From Gordonia aichiensis NBRC 108223 (GTDB taxonomy: Bacteria > Actinomycetota > Actinomycetes > Mycobacteriales > Mycobacteriaceae), in NCBI RefSeq assembly GCF_000332975.1, contig NZ_BANR01000002.1, forward strand, positions 1 through 64,000: a DNA stretch of 64,000 bases. Direction: 5' to 3'. Shown here piece by piece: positions 33,533-42,072 of this stretch. Numbering within the stretch: the stretch's first letter is position 1; the number at the start of each line of letters is the position of its first letter. The position numbers were made by a program, and so were the translations under genes. The notes beneath the pieces were generated by a model. It had not been told where the DNA came from, did not search any database, and was given only the letters and a program-made list of their open reading frames with translations.

Positions 33533-34371
33533 GTCGCGGGTAGTCCCTCGGGTGCGGTGCAGTGATGCGCGTCCTCTTCACCGCCGACGACGAGCAGTCT
33601 GCCGTTGACCCGCAACACCTCGACGTCGCTGCCGTACAACTCCGACAACGTCGCAGTGTTCATCACCTCGTCGGTGGTGCCGATGCGGAATCTGCCGCCG
33701 ACCAGATACAGCACGCGGTCGACGTAGGGCAGTACCGGGTTGATCTCATGGGTGACGAACACGACGGCGGTATCGGCGTCTCGGCGTCGTTTGTCGATGA
33801 GTTCGACGACGCGTTCCTGGTTGGCGGGGTCGAGGCTGGCGAGGGGCTCGTCGCAGAGCAGCAGGTCCGGATCGGTGGTCAATGCCTGCGCCACGCGCAA
33901 CCGCTGCTGCTCGCCGCCGGAGAGCAGCCCGACGGGTGCGTCGGCGAAGGCGGTCGCGTCGACCTCGGCGAGCGCGGCGTCGACCTTCACCTTGCGCGTT
34001 TTTCTGCCGCGCAGCCCGAGACCCCACTGCGCGCCGTCGACGCCGAAGCCCACGAGATCGCGCCCGCGGATCGCCATCGAGTCGGCGTCGTCGGCGTGCT
34101 GCTGCGGGATGTAGCCGACGTGGTCGGTGACGGTCAGCTCACCGGCCGACAACGGGTACTGGTGCAGCAGAGTGCGTAGAAACGACGTCTTGCCCGAGCC
34201 GTTCGGGCCGAGAACGGCGACGAACTCTCCCGGCATGATGTCGAGATCGAGGTCGTCCCAGAGCACCCGGGCACCGAAGGCCAGTCGCGCATGCCGAAAC
34301 GAGGCAACCGGTTCGTGACCGTCGGGTTCGCTGCCATCGGGTTCGCGGCCGTCGGAAGCGGGCACGCTCAC
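33529..34371 (-). CDS. znuC: Zinc ABC transporter ATP-binding protein
   Basis: 280 residues. Walker A is GPNGSGKTS, the Q-loop follows at GYIPQQHAD, the ABC signature is LLSGGEQQRL, Walker B is LLLCDEPLASLDP and the switch His is VFVTHE. The GTG start (34371) overlaps the stop of the binding-protein gene in GTGA; a second GTG lies two codons later. The open frame continues far upstream through the neighbouring gene in another frame, which is not coding. The N-terminus has a short Asp/Gly/Glu repeat (GREPDGSEPDGHEP). Confidence 0.88.
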   Translation of the reverse strand: MSVPASDGREPDGSEPDGHEPVASFRHARLAFGARVLWDDLDLDIMPGEFVAVLGPNGSGKTSFLRTLLHQYPLSAGELTVTDHVGYIPQQHADDADSMAIRGRDLVGFGVDGAQWGLGLRGRKTRKVKVDAALAEVDATAFADAPVGLLSGGEQQRLRVAQALTTDPDLLLCDEPLASLDPANQERVVELIDKRRRDADTAVVFVTHEINPVLPYVDRVLYLVGGRFRIGTTDEVMNTATLSELYGSDVEVLRVNGRLLVVGGEEDAHHCTAPEGLPAT

Positions 34372-35285
34372 GCCGCGAGTGCCGACGAGAGCGCGGCGAT
34401 CTGCTTCTGCTGCCAATCGGTGTAGCTGTGCTGACCCTCGGGCAGCGTCTCGGTGAACTTCACAACAGGAACGTTGGCAGACTTTGCGGTCGACAGCAAC
34501 GCATCGGTGACGGCGTCGACGGCCTGCGTGTTGTAGACGAACGCCTTCACCTGTCGGGTGCGGAGCAGATCCTCCATCGCGGCGCGGTCGGCCGCAGACG
34601 GCGACTGGCCCTCCTCGACCGCGGCGGTGAAGCCCTCGGGTGCCACGTCGTCGAGACCTGCCTCGGAGAGCAGGTATGCCGCGAGCGGTTCGGTCTGCGC
34701 GACCTTCGTGCCGTTGTGCGCCTTCTTGATCTCGCCGAGTGACCCACGCAGGGCGTCGATCTTCTCGTTGAACGCCTTGGCGTTGTCGCGGTAGGTGGTG
34801 GCGTTGGCCTCGTCCTTTTGTGCCAGGTCGTCGGCGAGTTCGGTGGCCACCTGTCCGACGACGGGCAGGTTGTAGAAGACGTGCTCGTTGGTCTCGCCGT
34901 GCGCCTCGGGAACGGTGTTCTCGTGGTGGCTGGTCATCGTGTCGAACGCGTTGATCACCGTGCCCTTGCTGTTCTGCGACGCCTTCTCCATGTACTCGTC
35001 GTAGTGACCGCCGTTCATGAGCACCACGTCGGCGTCGACGACCTTCGCCGAGTCCGCTGCCGACGGTTCGAACTCGTGGGGGTCGCCGGTCGGGTCGTTG
35101 AACAACACGGTCACCGATGCCTTGTCGCCGGCGACCGCCGAGGCCACGGCGCCCCACACGTTGGTCGAGGTGACGACGGTTGGTGTGCCGTCGGAACCAC
35201 CTGAGTCGCTGCTCGAACACCCGGCGAGCGTCAGTGCTCCGCCCAGCGCCAGTGCCGTGGTCAGTGCCAGCACAGCTCGTCTCAT
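34368..35285 (-). CDS. znuA: Zinc-binding lipoprotein of ABC transporter (ZnuA/AztC type)
   Basis: 305 residues. The signal peptide ends LTLAGC, a lipobox. It is a cluster A-I metal-binding protein: the first His ligand is in GDPHEFEPSAAD and the second in NEHVFYNLPVV. Between them is a His/Glu-rich loop (TSHHENTVPEAHGETNEH), which in zinc proteins collects the metal. It delivers Zn2+ to the permease-ATPase pair encoded downstream; all three genes overlap and form one operon. A Zur-like palindrome ends 21 bases before the start, so the operon is probably induced under zinc shortage. Confidence 0.88.
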   Translation of the reverse strand: MRRAVLALTTALALGGALTLAGCSSSDSGGSDGTPTVVTSTNVWGAVASAVAGDKASVTVLFNDPTGDPHEFEPSAADSAKVVDADVVLMNGGHYDEYMEKASQNSKGTVINAFDTMTSHHENTVPEAHGETNEHVFYNLPVVGQVATELADDLAQKDEANATTYRDNAKAFNEKIDALRGSLGEIKKAHNGTKVAQTEPLAAYLLSEAGLDDVAPEGFTAAVEEGQSPSAADRAAMEDLLRTRQVKAFVYNTQAVDAVTDALLSTAKSANVPVVKFTETLPEGQHSYTDWQQKQIAALSSALAA

Positions 35286-35305
35286 GGTCAGCCCACCCTT
35301 TTCGC

Positions 35306-35320
35306 TAATGACAATCGTTA
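35306..35320. promoter_or_regulatory. Zur-like box before the zinc transporter operon
   Basis: TAATGACAATCGTTA has symmetric outer parts TAA.GA and TC.TTA around a 3-base centre. This is the pattern of actinobacterial Zur/Fur-family boxes. It lies 21-35 bases upstream of the znuA start. Confidence 0.6.
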
Positions 35321-35368
35321 CCGACAGAAGTGTAGGCGATGGGAGTCGACGACGCGCCGCGGGGTTGT

Positions 35369-35393
35369 CATACGCGCGTGATCAGCGCGTATG
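35369..35393. promoter_or_regulatory. 25-bp palindrome between TetR gene and zinc operon
   Basis: Arms CATACGCGC (35369-35377) and GCGCGTATG (35385-35393) are perfect over 9 bp with a centre GTGATCA. It lies 18 bases after the TetR-gene stop. It could be the terminator of the P450-TetR operon (no T-run) or an operator. Confidence 0.5.
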
Positions 35394-35410
35394 CGTTTCT
35401 GCGCTGATGT

Positions 35411-35992
35411 CTACGTTGTTAACGCCGGCACGACGAATCGTGCGAGCAGGGCGCGCTCGGCGTCGGCATCGGATTCGGGCGAGGTGAGCAGCGACACGAT
35501 GACCCGGACCAGCCACGCGGCACGCAGAGCGAGGTCGTCACGGGCGACATCGTCGGAAAGGACACGCCTCAGGAATTCCGTTGCCACCGAGTCGATGGCA
35601 GGGGAGAGCAGGGCCAGGTGCCCCGACGTCGCAGCCATGTCGGTGGTGAACCACGAAGACAGTGCGGGATCGGTGCGGACCCCGCGCAACGCTGCCAGCG
35701 TTGCGGTCAGCAGTTGCTTCTCTGGAGGGGCGAATTCGTCGATGGCGGAGTCGACGTCGCTCGCCACCTCACGCGTCGCCCGCTCGACGTAGGCAGCCAT
35801 CAGTTCCTGCTTACCGGGGAAGTATCGGTACAGGGTGGCGCGCGAACATCCCGCGGCGTCGGCGACGTCGCGCATCGTGACCGCTCCGACGCCGCGTTGC
35901 GTGAAGAGCTCGACGGCGGTGTCGAGGATCCGGGTGTGTGCGATCTGTGCCCGGTCGTCGGCGAGCCAGTCGCTCGCGACCCCGCCGCTCAT
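35411..35992 (-). CDS. TetR-family transcriptional regulator
   Basis: 193 residues. The N-terminal helix-turn-helix is typical: ILDTAVELFTQRGVGAVTMRDVADAAGCSRATLYRYFPGKQEL, here with recognition helix SRATLYRYF at about residues 50-58. The C-terminal ligand domain has no recognised subgroup. The ATG overlaps the P450 stop in ATGA (35992-35989), so regulator and P450 are co-translated, and the regulator probably controls its own operon in response to the P450 substrate or product. Confidence 0.88.
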   Translation of the reverse strand: MSGGVASDWLADDRAQIAHTRILDTAVELFTQRGVGAVTMRDVADAAGCSRATLYRYFPGKQELMAAYVERATREVASDVDSAIDEFAPPEKQLLTATLAALRGVRTDPALSSWFTTDMAATSGHLALLSPAIDSVATEFLRRVLSDDVARDDLALRAAWLVRVIVSLLTSPESDADAERALLARFVVPALTT

Positions 35993-37206
35993 CGGCGCCC
36001 CTGCGGATAGAACGGCACGTAGGTGGGTCGTCGGACGTAGTTCCCCGACGCATAGGTGATCCCATCGCGGTCGACCTCGAAATCCCTATGGCGCGCGAGT
36101 AGTTCGGTGAGCGCCACCCGAGCCTGCATGCGCGCCGCGGCCGCTCCGAGACAGTGGTGATGACCGTGGCTGAACGACAGGATGCGGCGAGGTGCGCGGC
36201 CGACGTCGAGGTGTTCGGCATCCGGCCCGAAGACCGACTCATCACGGTTGGCCGCCGCGTAGCAGAGCAACACCTTCCGGCCCGCCTCGATCGTGACCGG
36301 TCCGTGCGGGGTGTCGTCGTAGGTGACCGCACGGGTGGTGGTGCGCGCGAGTCCCTGCACCGGTGAGGTCAGCCGCAGCAACTCGTCGATCGCATCCCCG
36401 ATCAAGTCCGGCTGCTCGACGAGACGTCGACGCTGGTCAGGGTATGCCGAAAGCAGTTCGACGCTTCCGCCGAGCATGCCCGTCGTCGTGTCGTTGCCCC
36501 CGGTGATCATGGTGAACACGAAGGCGAGGACGGAGACCAGACCCGCGGGCTCGTCGGCAACGCCCGCCTCCACGAGGGCCGAGACGGTGTCGTCGCCGGG
36601 GTGGGCGCGTCGGTGTTCGACGAGGTCGCCGAAGTACGAGAGCAGCTCCGTCGTGGCAGCTGCCGCGCCGGCACCATTCGACGAGCCAACGATGGCGGTG
36701 GTCCAGTCGTCGAAGCGCGTCCAGTCCTCCTCGGGCACACCGAGGTAATGCGCGACGACCATGCTCGGCAACGGCTTGAACAGCTCGCCGACGATGTCGG
36801 CGGGTCCGTCGGTGTCGAGGCGGTCGAGCCGATCGATGACGAACTCCCGCACCCGCGGTTCGATCGCCGTCACCTGCCGCGGGGTGAACCCGCGCGCGAC
36901 CAGTGATCGAAACGACGTGTGCTGGGGCGGATCCTGCATGACAAGCGGTGGGTTGTCGGCGAGGCCGATCGCCTCGAGCTCGCCGTAGACCACGGTCAAC
37001 CCCGCAGCCGAGGAGAAGGCCGTCGGGTCCGATGCCGCGGCGAGGACGTCCGCGTGTCGGGTGAGCACCCAGTAGTCCTGAGCGACCACGTGGTGAACCG
37101 GCGATAAGCGCCGAAGGCGTGCGTACATCTCGAACGGGTTGCGCCACGAGTCGTCAGAACGCAGCTCGAACGCTGGCGCACCGCCCTGAGACAGAATAGT
37201 CTCCAT
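35989..37206 (-). CDS. Cytochrome P450
   Basis: 405 residues, the usual length of a soluble bacterial P450. The heme-binding loop is FSHGHHHCLGAAAAR with the Cys ligand near residue 355, the I-helix oxygen-activation motif is ITGGNDTTT, and the ExxR is ELLR. It needs ferredoxin and reductase partners, none of which is encoded nearby. The start ATG 37206 (METILSQ) is preferred over 37224 because TTGACA, 17 bases and CAGTGT end six bases before it, which gives a leaderless transcript. The substrate is unknown; steroid- or lipid-related P450s are common in this group of bacteria. Confidence 0.9.
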   Translation of the reverse strand: METILSQGGAPAFELRSDDSWRNPFEMYARLRRLSPVHHVVAQDYWVLTRHADVLAAASDPTAFSSAAGLTVVYGELEAIGLADNPPLVMQDPPQHTSFRSLVARGFTPRQVTAIEPRVREFVIDRLDRLDTDGPADIVGELFKPLPSMVVAHYLGVPEEDWTRFDDWTTAIVGSSNGAGAAAATTELLSYFGDLVEHRRAHPGDDTVSALVEAGVADEPAGLVSVLAFVFTMITGGNDTTTGMLGGSVELLSAYPDQRRRLVEQPDLIGDAIDELLRLTSPVQGLARTTTRAVTYDDTPHGPVTIEAGRKVLLCYAAANRDESVFGPDAEHLDVGRAPRRILSFSHGHHHCLGAAAARMQARVALTELLARHRDFEVDRDGITYASGNYVRRPTYVPFYPQGRR

Positions 37207-37212
37207 GTCTCG

Positions 37213-37241
37213 ACACTGAGGCATTTATCGCGACCTGTCAA
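37213..37241 (-). promoter_or_regulatory. Promoter of the P450-TetR operon
   Basis: On the minus strand TTGACA (37241-37236), 17 bases and CAGTGT (37218-37213), then six bases to ATG 37206. Confidence 0.55.
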
Positions 37242-37342
37242 TGCCCGGCCGTCGGAACCGAACTCGCGCTGAGACGGCTGACGGCAGGCGTCTACCAGCG
37301 TCGTCCGGGTGAGCGGACGATCGACGACGTGCAGACCTTCTC

Positions 37343-37348
37343 TACAGT
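37343..37348 (+). promoter_or_regulatory. -10 box of mshA, leaderless layout
   Basis: TACAGT, six bases, then ATG 37355. A GGAG lies too close to the ATG to act as a ribosome site. Confidence 0.5.
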
Positions 37349-37354
37349 GGAGTG

Positions 37355-38692
37355 ATGAGCTTCAGGGGGCCGCGGCGTGTCGCGCTCGTCTCGGTGCACA
37401 CCTCTCCGCTGGCGCAGCCCGGGACGGGCGACGCCGGCGGCATGAATGTGTACGTGTGGCAGACCGCGCAGCGCCTCGCCCGACGCGGCGTCGAGGTGGA
37501 GATCTTCACCAGGGCGACGTCGTCGTCGGATGCGCCCATCGTGGTCGCCGCGCCCGGCGTGACGGTGCGCAACGTGGTGGCCGGACCGTTCGAGGGCCTC
37601 GACAAGCGCGATCTGCCGACACAGCTGTGTGCCTTCACGGCAGGCGTCCTGCGGGCCGAGGCGCAGCAGCGGCCCGGCTACTACGACCTCATCCACTCGC
37701 ACTACTGGCTGTCGGGGCAGGTCGGCTGGCTCGCCCGCGACCGATGGGGGGTTCCGCTGGTGCACACAGCGCATACCCTGGCAGCGGTCAAGAACGCCTC
37801 ACTCGCAGCGGGCGACACCGCCGAGCCGATGCTGCGGGTGGTTGGCGAGCAGCAGGTCGTCAACGAGGCCGATCGTCTCGTCGCGAACACCGAGACCGAG
37901 GCACATGAGCTGGTGTCGATGTATCAGGCCGACCCCTCCCGCATCGATGTCGTGACCCCGGGGGCCGACCTCGACTGCTACACGCCCGGATCGATGGAGA
38001 AAGCGCGCACCGAACTCGGATTACCTTCTGACGCAACACTGTTGACGTTCGTAGGCCGAATCCAGCCGCTGAAGGCCCCCGACATCCTGTTACGCGCCGC
38101 AGCGCCGCTGATCGAGAGGTCGCGCGACTCGGCGCGCCCCGTGCGCGTGCTCGTCGTCGGCGGGCCGTCGGGTTCGGGACTCGACACGCCTTCCGCGCTC
38201 ATCGATCTCGCCGCACAGCTCGGCATTTCCGACGACGTCATCTTCCTTCCGCCGCAGCCGCCGGCTCGGCTCGCCGACGTCTATCGGGCGTCGAATATTG
38301 TTGCGGTGCCGAGCTATTCGGAGTCCTTCGGTCTCGTGGCGATCGAGGCGCAGGCATGCGGCACCCCCGTGATCGCCGCCGATGTGGGGGGCTTGTCTGT
38401 CGCGGTGTCGTCCGGGCGCAGCGGCGTGCTGGTCAACGGCCACGCGATCGGCGACTGGACCAACGCGCTGGAGAAGATGATCGCTTCACCGGACGAGCTC
38501 GCCGCGATGCGTCGTCATGCGCGCGCACATGCCGAGAACTTCTCCTGGGAGCACACCGCAGATGCCCTGCAGGAGAGCTACTCGCGTGCGATGGCCTCCT
38601 TCGCCGCGGCACCCGGCGCGCGGGTGGGTCCGACCGGCGCGGCACGGCGTGCGTCGAGGCGGTGGCGGCGGCGTCATCGCACCAATGTGTGA
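37355..38692 (+). CDS. mshA: D-inositol-3-phosphate glycosyltransferase MshA
   Basis: 445 residues. MshA starts mycothiol synthesis by joining GlcNAc from UDP-GlcNAc to inositol 3-phosphate. It is a GT4 (GT-B fold) enzyme: the N-terminal loop [31 protein letters not shown], the donor-site [12 protein letters not shown], and the E-x7-E motif in [18 protein letters not shown] are all present. The C-terminus ends in a basic tail. GTG 37352 directly precedes the ATG and is an alternative start. The gene opens a block collinear with M. tuberculosis Rv0486 onward. Confidence 0.93.
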   Translation: MSFRGPRRVALVSVHTSPLAQPGTGDAGGMNVYVWQTAQRLARRGVEVEIFTRATSSSDAPIVVAAPGVTVRNVVAGPFEGLDKRDLPTQLCAFTAGVLRAEAQQRPGYYDLIHSHYWLSGQVGWLARDRWGVPLVHTAHTLAAVKNASLAAGDTAEPMLRVVGEQQVVNEADRLVANTETEAHELVSMYQADPSRIDVVTPGADLDCYTPGSMEKARTELGLPSDATLLTFVGRIQPLKAPDILLRAAAPLIERSRDSARPVRVLVVGGPSGSGLDTPSALIDLAAQLGISDDVIFLPPQPPARLADVYRASNIVAVPSYSESFGLVAIEAQACGTPVIAADVGGLSVAVSSGRSGVLVNGHAIGDWTNALEKMIASPDELAAMRRHARAHAENFSWEHTADALQESYSRAMASFAAAPGARVGPTGAARRASRRWRRRHRTNV

Positions 38693-38734
38693 TCCGAACA
38701 GGTAACCGACCCAGCGTCGTCAGGAGTGATAGCG

Positions 38735-39367
38735 GTGAACCACATCGAGAATCTCGAGCTGTTGGAGAAGTCGCTGACCGAGCGCGACATCCCGTACAGC
38801 CGAAAGCGTTCCGGCGGCGCGAAATCCGAGCACGTCGTCCTCGAGCTTCCCGGCGAGAAGAAGCTCAAGACGACGGTGCTGCTGACGGCGGGACCGTATG
38901 GCGTGCGCGTCGAGGCATTCGTGTGTCGGCATGCCGACGAGAACCACGAGGCGGTGTATCGGTATCTGCTCAAACGCAACCGTCGTCTCTACGGCGTCGC
39001 GTACACCATCGACAACATCGGTGACATCTACCTTGTGGGTCGAATCTCGGTGGATGCGTTGACATCCGACGAGATCGACCGTGTTCTCGGGCAGGTTCTC
39101 GAGGCGGCGGACGGCGACTTCAACACACTCCTCGAACTCGGTTTCGCGACGTCGATCCGTCGTGAATGGGCGTGGCGAGTCTCGCGCGGCGAATCGCTCC
39201 GCAACCTCCTCGCCTTCGAGCACCTCATCGACAAGGAGTCACTGCCCGAGCCGGGCGAACCACTGCCGGGCCGGTATGTGCCCGGGGAGGCGGAAGACGC
39301 GAGCAACGGCTCGGTGATCGACGCCGCGCAGGACGCGCCGGACGGCGGTGCGCAGCTCGACGATTGA
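38735..39367 (+). CDS. YbjN-domain protein, Rv0487 type
   Basis: 210 residues. The protein carries the YbjN sensory-transduction fold (about residues 5-150): LKTTVLLTAGPYGVRVEAFVCRHADENHEAVYRYLLKRNRR in short blocks, then LVGRISVDALTSDEIDRVLGQVL. YbjN domains resemble type III secretion chaperones and likely bind proteins; the role here is unknown. GTG 38735 has AGGAG eight bases upstream, better than GTG 38726, which overlaps that site. It follows mshA as Rv0487 does. The C-terminal 40 residues are acidic and low in complexity. Confidence 0.83.
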   Translation: MNHIENLELLEKSLTERDIPYSRKRSGGAKSEHVVLELPGEKKLKTTVLLTAGPYGVRVEAFVCRHADENHEAVYRYLLKRNRRLYGVAYTIDNIGDIYLVGRISVDALTSDEIDRVLGQVLEAADGDFNTLLELGFATSIRREWAWRVSRGESLRNLLAFEHLIDKESLPEPGEPLPGRYVPGEAEDASNGSVIDAAQDAPDGGAQLDD

Positions 39368-39452
39368 GGCGCCCATCGCGCGAGTCGGCGTCCTCCGTGA
39401 CTGTTCCGGACTGGCGGCGAGGCAGAGAGGGGCGTCACACCATGGCAACGCT

Positions 39453-39486
39453 CGTTGGTAAGATCGTGGCGACTGATTTACCAACG
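39453..39486. promoter_or_regulatory. Inverted repeat before the acyl-CoA ligase gene
   Basis: Arms CGTTGGTAA (39453-39461) and TTACCAACG (39478-39486), perfect over 9 bp with a 16-base centre. The left arm overlaps a TAAGAT -10-like box (39459-39464) and the right arm touches the GGAGG ribosome site (39486-39490), so it could act as an operator or as an RNA hairpin. Confidence 0.6.
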
Positions 39487-39494
39487 GAGGTGCC

Positions 39495-41102
39495 ATGAGC
39501 GTCAAGAGTCCCTACCCCGACGTCGAGATCCCGAATGTCAGCGTCTACGACTACCTGTTCGGCAGTATCGCCGACGACGATCTCGACCGAGTCGCGCTCA
39601 TCGATCCCAAGTCCGACGCGAAGACCGCCTATGGTCAGCTGATCGCCCAGATCAACGCTGCCGCAGGCGCACTCGCGGATCGTGGTATCGGCGTCGGCGA
39701 CGTCGTCGGCATTCTCTCGCCGAACATCCCCGCGTTCGCGACCGTATTCCACGGCGTTTTGCGTGCGGGCGCGACGGCGACCACGATCAATGCGCTCTTC
39801 ACCGCGCGCGAGATAGCCAAGCAGCTCACCGATTCCGGCGCCAAGATGCTCGTCACCATCTCGCCGATGGCGTCGCAGGCGCTCGAGGCGGCCAAGGAGG
39901 TGGGGATCGCCGACGACGCCGTGGTCATCCTCGACGGTGAGGGGCTTGACGCGTCCGGCCATCCGAATGCCGCAGACCTGCTCGGCGCCAAGCTTCCTGC
40001 CCCGGACGTCTCGTTCGACCCAGCAACCCACGTGGCCGTGCTGCCCTACAGCTCGGGAACCACCGGAAACCCCAAGGGCGTCAAGCTTTCTCACACCAAC
40101 CTCGTCGCCAACGTCGCGCAGATCGCCCCGCTGCAGGGCATGGCCCGCGACGACGTCATCGTCGCCGTGCTCCCGTTCTTCCACATCTACGGCATGACCG
40201 TGTTGCTCAACGCCGCGCTCCGCGCACGCGCGAGCCTCGTCGTGATGCCCAAGTTCGACCTCGTCGAGTTCCTGGAGAACATCCAGAACCACAAGGTCAC
40301 CTACGCGTTCATCGCGCCGCCGGTCGCCGTGGCGCTCGCCAAGCACCCCGTCGTCGAGAACTACGACCTCTCGTCGCTGCACACCATGCTCTCGGGGGCT
40401 GCGCCGCTCGACGACGAGCTCGGCAAGGCCGTGGCCAAACGACTGAACCTGCACATGTTGCAGGGTTACGGCATGAGCGAGTTGTCGCCGGTCAGCCATC
40501 TCATTCCGATGGATTCGCAGGCCGTGCTCGGATTCGACGAGCCGCCGCTCTCGTCCGTCGGGTGGCCGATTCCCAACTCCGAGAACAAGATCGTCGACCC
40601 CGCCACGGGTGAGGAAGTCGGCGTGCCGAGTGAGGGCATGTCGGAGCCGGGTGAGCTGTGGGTCCGCGGACCGAACGTCATGCTCGGCTACCTCAACAAC
40701 GAGCAGGCCACTCTCGACACCATCGACGCCGACGGCTTCCTGCACACCGGCGACATGGCACAGCTCGACGCGACCGGGGCGGTGTACATCGTCGATCGCC
40801 TCAAGGAGCTCATCAAGTACAAGGGCTACCAGGTGCCGCCCGCCGAACTCGAGGCGCTGCTTCTCACCCACCCGCAGATCGCCGACACCGCCGTGATCGG
40901 CGTGATCGACGAGGAGAGCGGTGAGGAGATCCCGAAGGCTTTCGTCGTCAAGCAGGCCGACGCCGCGCTGACCGAGGCCGAGGTCATGGAGTTTGTCGCG
41001 GCCAAGGTGGCACCGCACAAGAAGGTGCGCCGCGTCGAGTTCATCGACGCCATCCCGAAGTCGTCGTCGGGCAAGATCCTCCGCAAGGATCTGCGTAAGT
41101 AG
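39495..41102 (+). CDS. Acyl-CoA ligase of the 4-coumarate:CoA ligase group
   Basis: 535 residues of the AMP-binding superfamily. It activates a carboxylic acid with ATP and transfers it to CoA. Motifs: the P-loop YSSGTTGNPKGV, QGYGMSELSP (A5), LHTGDMAQLD (A7), DRLKELIKYKGYQVPPAELE (A8) and the catalytic Lys near the end in PKSSSGKILRKDL. This set with the Tyr-Gly-Met-Ser-Glu block resembles plant 4CL and bacterial medium-chain or aryl ligases, so the acid may be a fatty or phenylpropanoid acid. It stands where Rv0488 lies in M. tuberculosis and has its own promoter-like region and terminator, which suggests independent control. Confidence 0.88.
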   Translation: MSVKSPYPDVEIPNVSVYDYLFGSIADDDLDRVALIDPKSDAKTAYGQLIAQINAAAGALADRGIGVGDVVGILSPNIPAFATVFHGVLRAGATATTINALFTAREIAKQLTDSGAKMLVTISPMASQALEAAKEVGIADDAVVILDGEGLDASGHPNAADLLGAKLPAPDVSFDPATHVAVLPYSSGTTGNPKGVKLSHTNLVANVAQIAPLQGMARDDVIVAVLPFFHIYGMTVLLNAALRARASLVVMPKFDLVEFLENIQNHKVTYAFIAPPVAVALAKHPVVENYDLSSLHTMLSGAAPLDDELGKAVAKRLNLHMLQGYGMSELSPVSHLIPMDSQAVLGFDEPPLSSVGWPIPNSENKIVDPATGEEVGVPSEGMSEPGELWVRGPNVMLGYLNNEQATLDTIDADGFLHTGDMAQLDATGAVYIVDRLKELIKYKGYQVPPAELEALLLTHPQIADTAVIGVIDEESGEEIPKAFVVKQADAALTEAEVMEFVAAKVAPHKKVRRVEFIDAIPKSSSGKILRKDLRK

Positions 41103-41114
41103 GACCGGCCACCG

Positions 41115-41145
41115 AGGTGGGGGAGGAGCATTTCCTCCCCCACCT
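41115..41145 (+). terminator. Rho-independent-type terminator after the acyl-CoA ligase
   Basis: Arms AGGTGGGGGAGGA (41115-41127) and TCCTCCCCCACCT (41133-41145), a perfect 13-bp stem with loop GCATT, followed by TCTTG. Confidence 0.85.
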
Positions 41146-41248
41146 TCTTGCTGTCTGAGGCGAGTCGGTGTCGCCGACGCCCGGCGCACCCGGCGAACCC
41201 CTCGCGTCGTCGCGAAGCGTTCGAGCCGATGTGGAAAACTGTTGTTCC

Positions 41249-41995
41249 ATGAGCAACGGCACCCTGATCCTCATGCGGCACGGCGAGAGTGAATGGAACG
41301 CGTCCAACCAGTTCACCGGGTGGGTCGACGTCGCGCTCACCGACAAGGGGCGGTCGGAGGCGACACACGCAGGCGAACTGCTCGTCGAACACGACGTCCT
41401 GCCCGACGTGCTCTACACCTCGCTTCTGCGCCGGGCGATCACCACCGCGAACCTCGCGCTCGATGCTGCCGACAGGCTCTGGATTCCCGTCGTCCGTGAT
41501 TGGCGCCTCAACGAACGCCACTACGGTGCGCTGCAGGGTCTGAACAAGGCCGACACCCTCGAGAAGTTCGGCGAGGAGCAGTTCATGCTGTGGCGCCGCT
41601 CCTACGACACCCCGCCGCCGCCGATCGATCCCGAGTCGGAGTACAGCCAGACGCACGATCCCCGGTACGCCGACCTCGACGAGGTACCGCTGACCGAGTG
41701 CCTCAAGGATGTCGTCGAGCGACTCATTCCGTACTTCGAATCCGCGATCGCCGCAGACATTCGCGCAGGCAAGACAGTGCTCATCGCTGCGCACGGAAAC
41801 TCACTACGTGCACTGGTCAAGTATCTCGATGGCATCTCCGACGCCGACATCGCCGGGCTCAACATCCCAACCGGAAATCCGCTGCGCTACGACCTCGACG
41901 AGAACCTGAAGCCGCTCAACCCCGGAGGCACCTACCTGGACCCGGAGGCGGCCGCAGCGGGCGCGGCTGCCGTCGCGGCGCAGGGCAAGAAGTAG
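41249..41995 (+). CDS. gpmA: 2,3-bisphosphoglycerate-dependent phosphoglycerate mutase
   Basis: 248 residues. It interconverts 3- and 2-phosphoglycerate in glycolysis. The phosphohistidine loop is [13 protein letters not shown] (His11), the substrate segments [18 protein letters not shown] and the second His in [17 protein letters not shown] are present. An Ala/Gly-rich C-terminal tail follows. ATG 41249 gives the expected start; an open frame reaching 41168 has no family support. It corresponds to gpm1 (Rv0489) just upstream of senX3-regX3 in M. tuberculosis. A 12-bp palindrome lies 20 bases past the stop. Confidence 0.95.
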   Translation: MSNGTLILMRHGESEWNASNQFTGWVDVALTDKGRSEATHAGELLVEHDVLPDVLYTSLLRRAITTANLALDAADRLWIPVVRDWRLNERHYGALQGLNKADTLEKFGEEQFMLWRRSYDTPPPPIDPESEYSQTHDPRYADLDEVPLTECLKDVVERLIPYFESAIAADIRAGKTVLIAAHGNSLRALVKYLDGISDADIAGLNIPTGNPLRYDLDENLKPLNPGGTYLDPEAAAAGAAAVAAQGKK

Positions 41996-42014
41996 GCGCA
42001 CACATACCCGTACG

Positions 42015-42044
42015 CTCGTCCGTGACCTAATTGTCACGGACGAG
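42015..42044. terminator. 12-bp palindrome after gpmA, probable terminator
   Basis: Arms CTCGTCCGTGAC (42015-42026) and GTCACGGACGAG (42033-42044) with loop CTAATT, 20 bases beyond the gpmA stop and before the promoter of the next gene. There is no T-run, so an operator role is possible. Confidence 0.65.
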
Positions 42045-42060
42045 TTGCAGTGACCGAGGT

Positions 42061-42066
42061 TACATT
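42061..42066 (+). promoter_or_regulatory. -10 box of the GNAT gene, leaderless layout
   Basis: TACATT, six bases, then ATG 42073. Confidence 0.55.
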
Positions 42067-42072
42067 GGTGGT

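Noticed and set aside
34372..35220. Upstream extension of the zinc transporter ATPase
   Set aside because: It lies within the binding-protein gene in another frame and has Arg-rich nonsense composition.
39435..41189. Minus-strand open frame of 584 codons
   Set aside because: It is antisense to the acyl-CoA ligase, which has all AMP-binding motifs.
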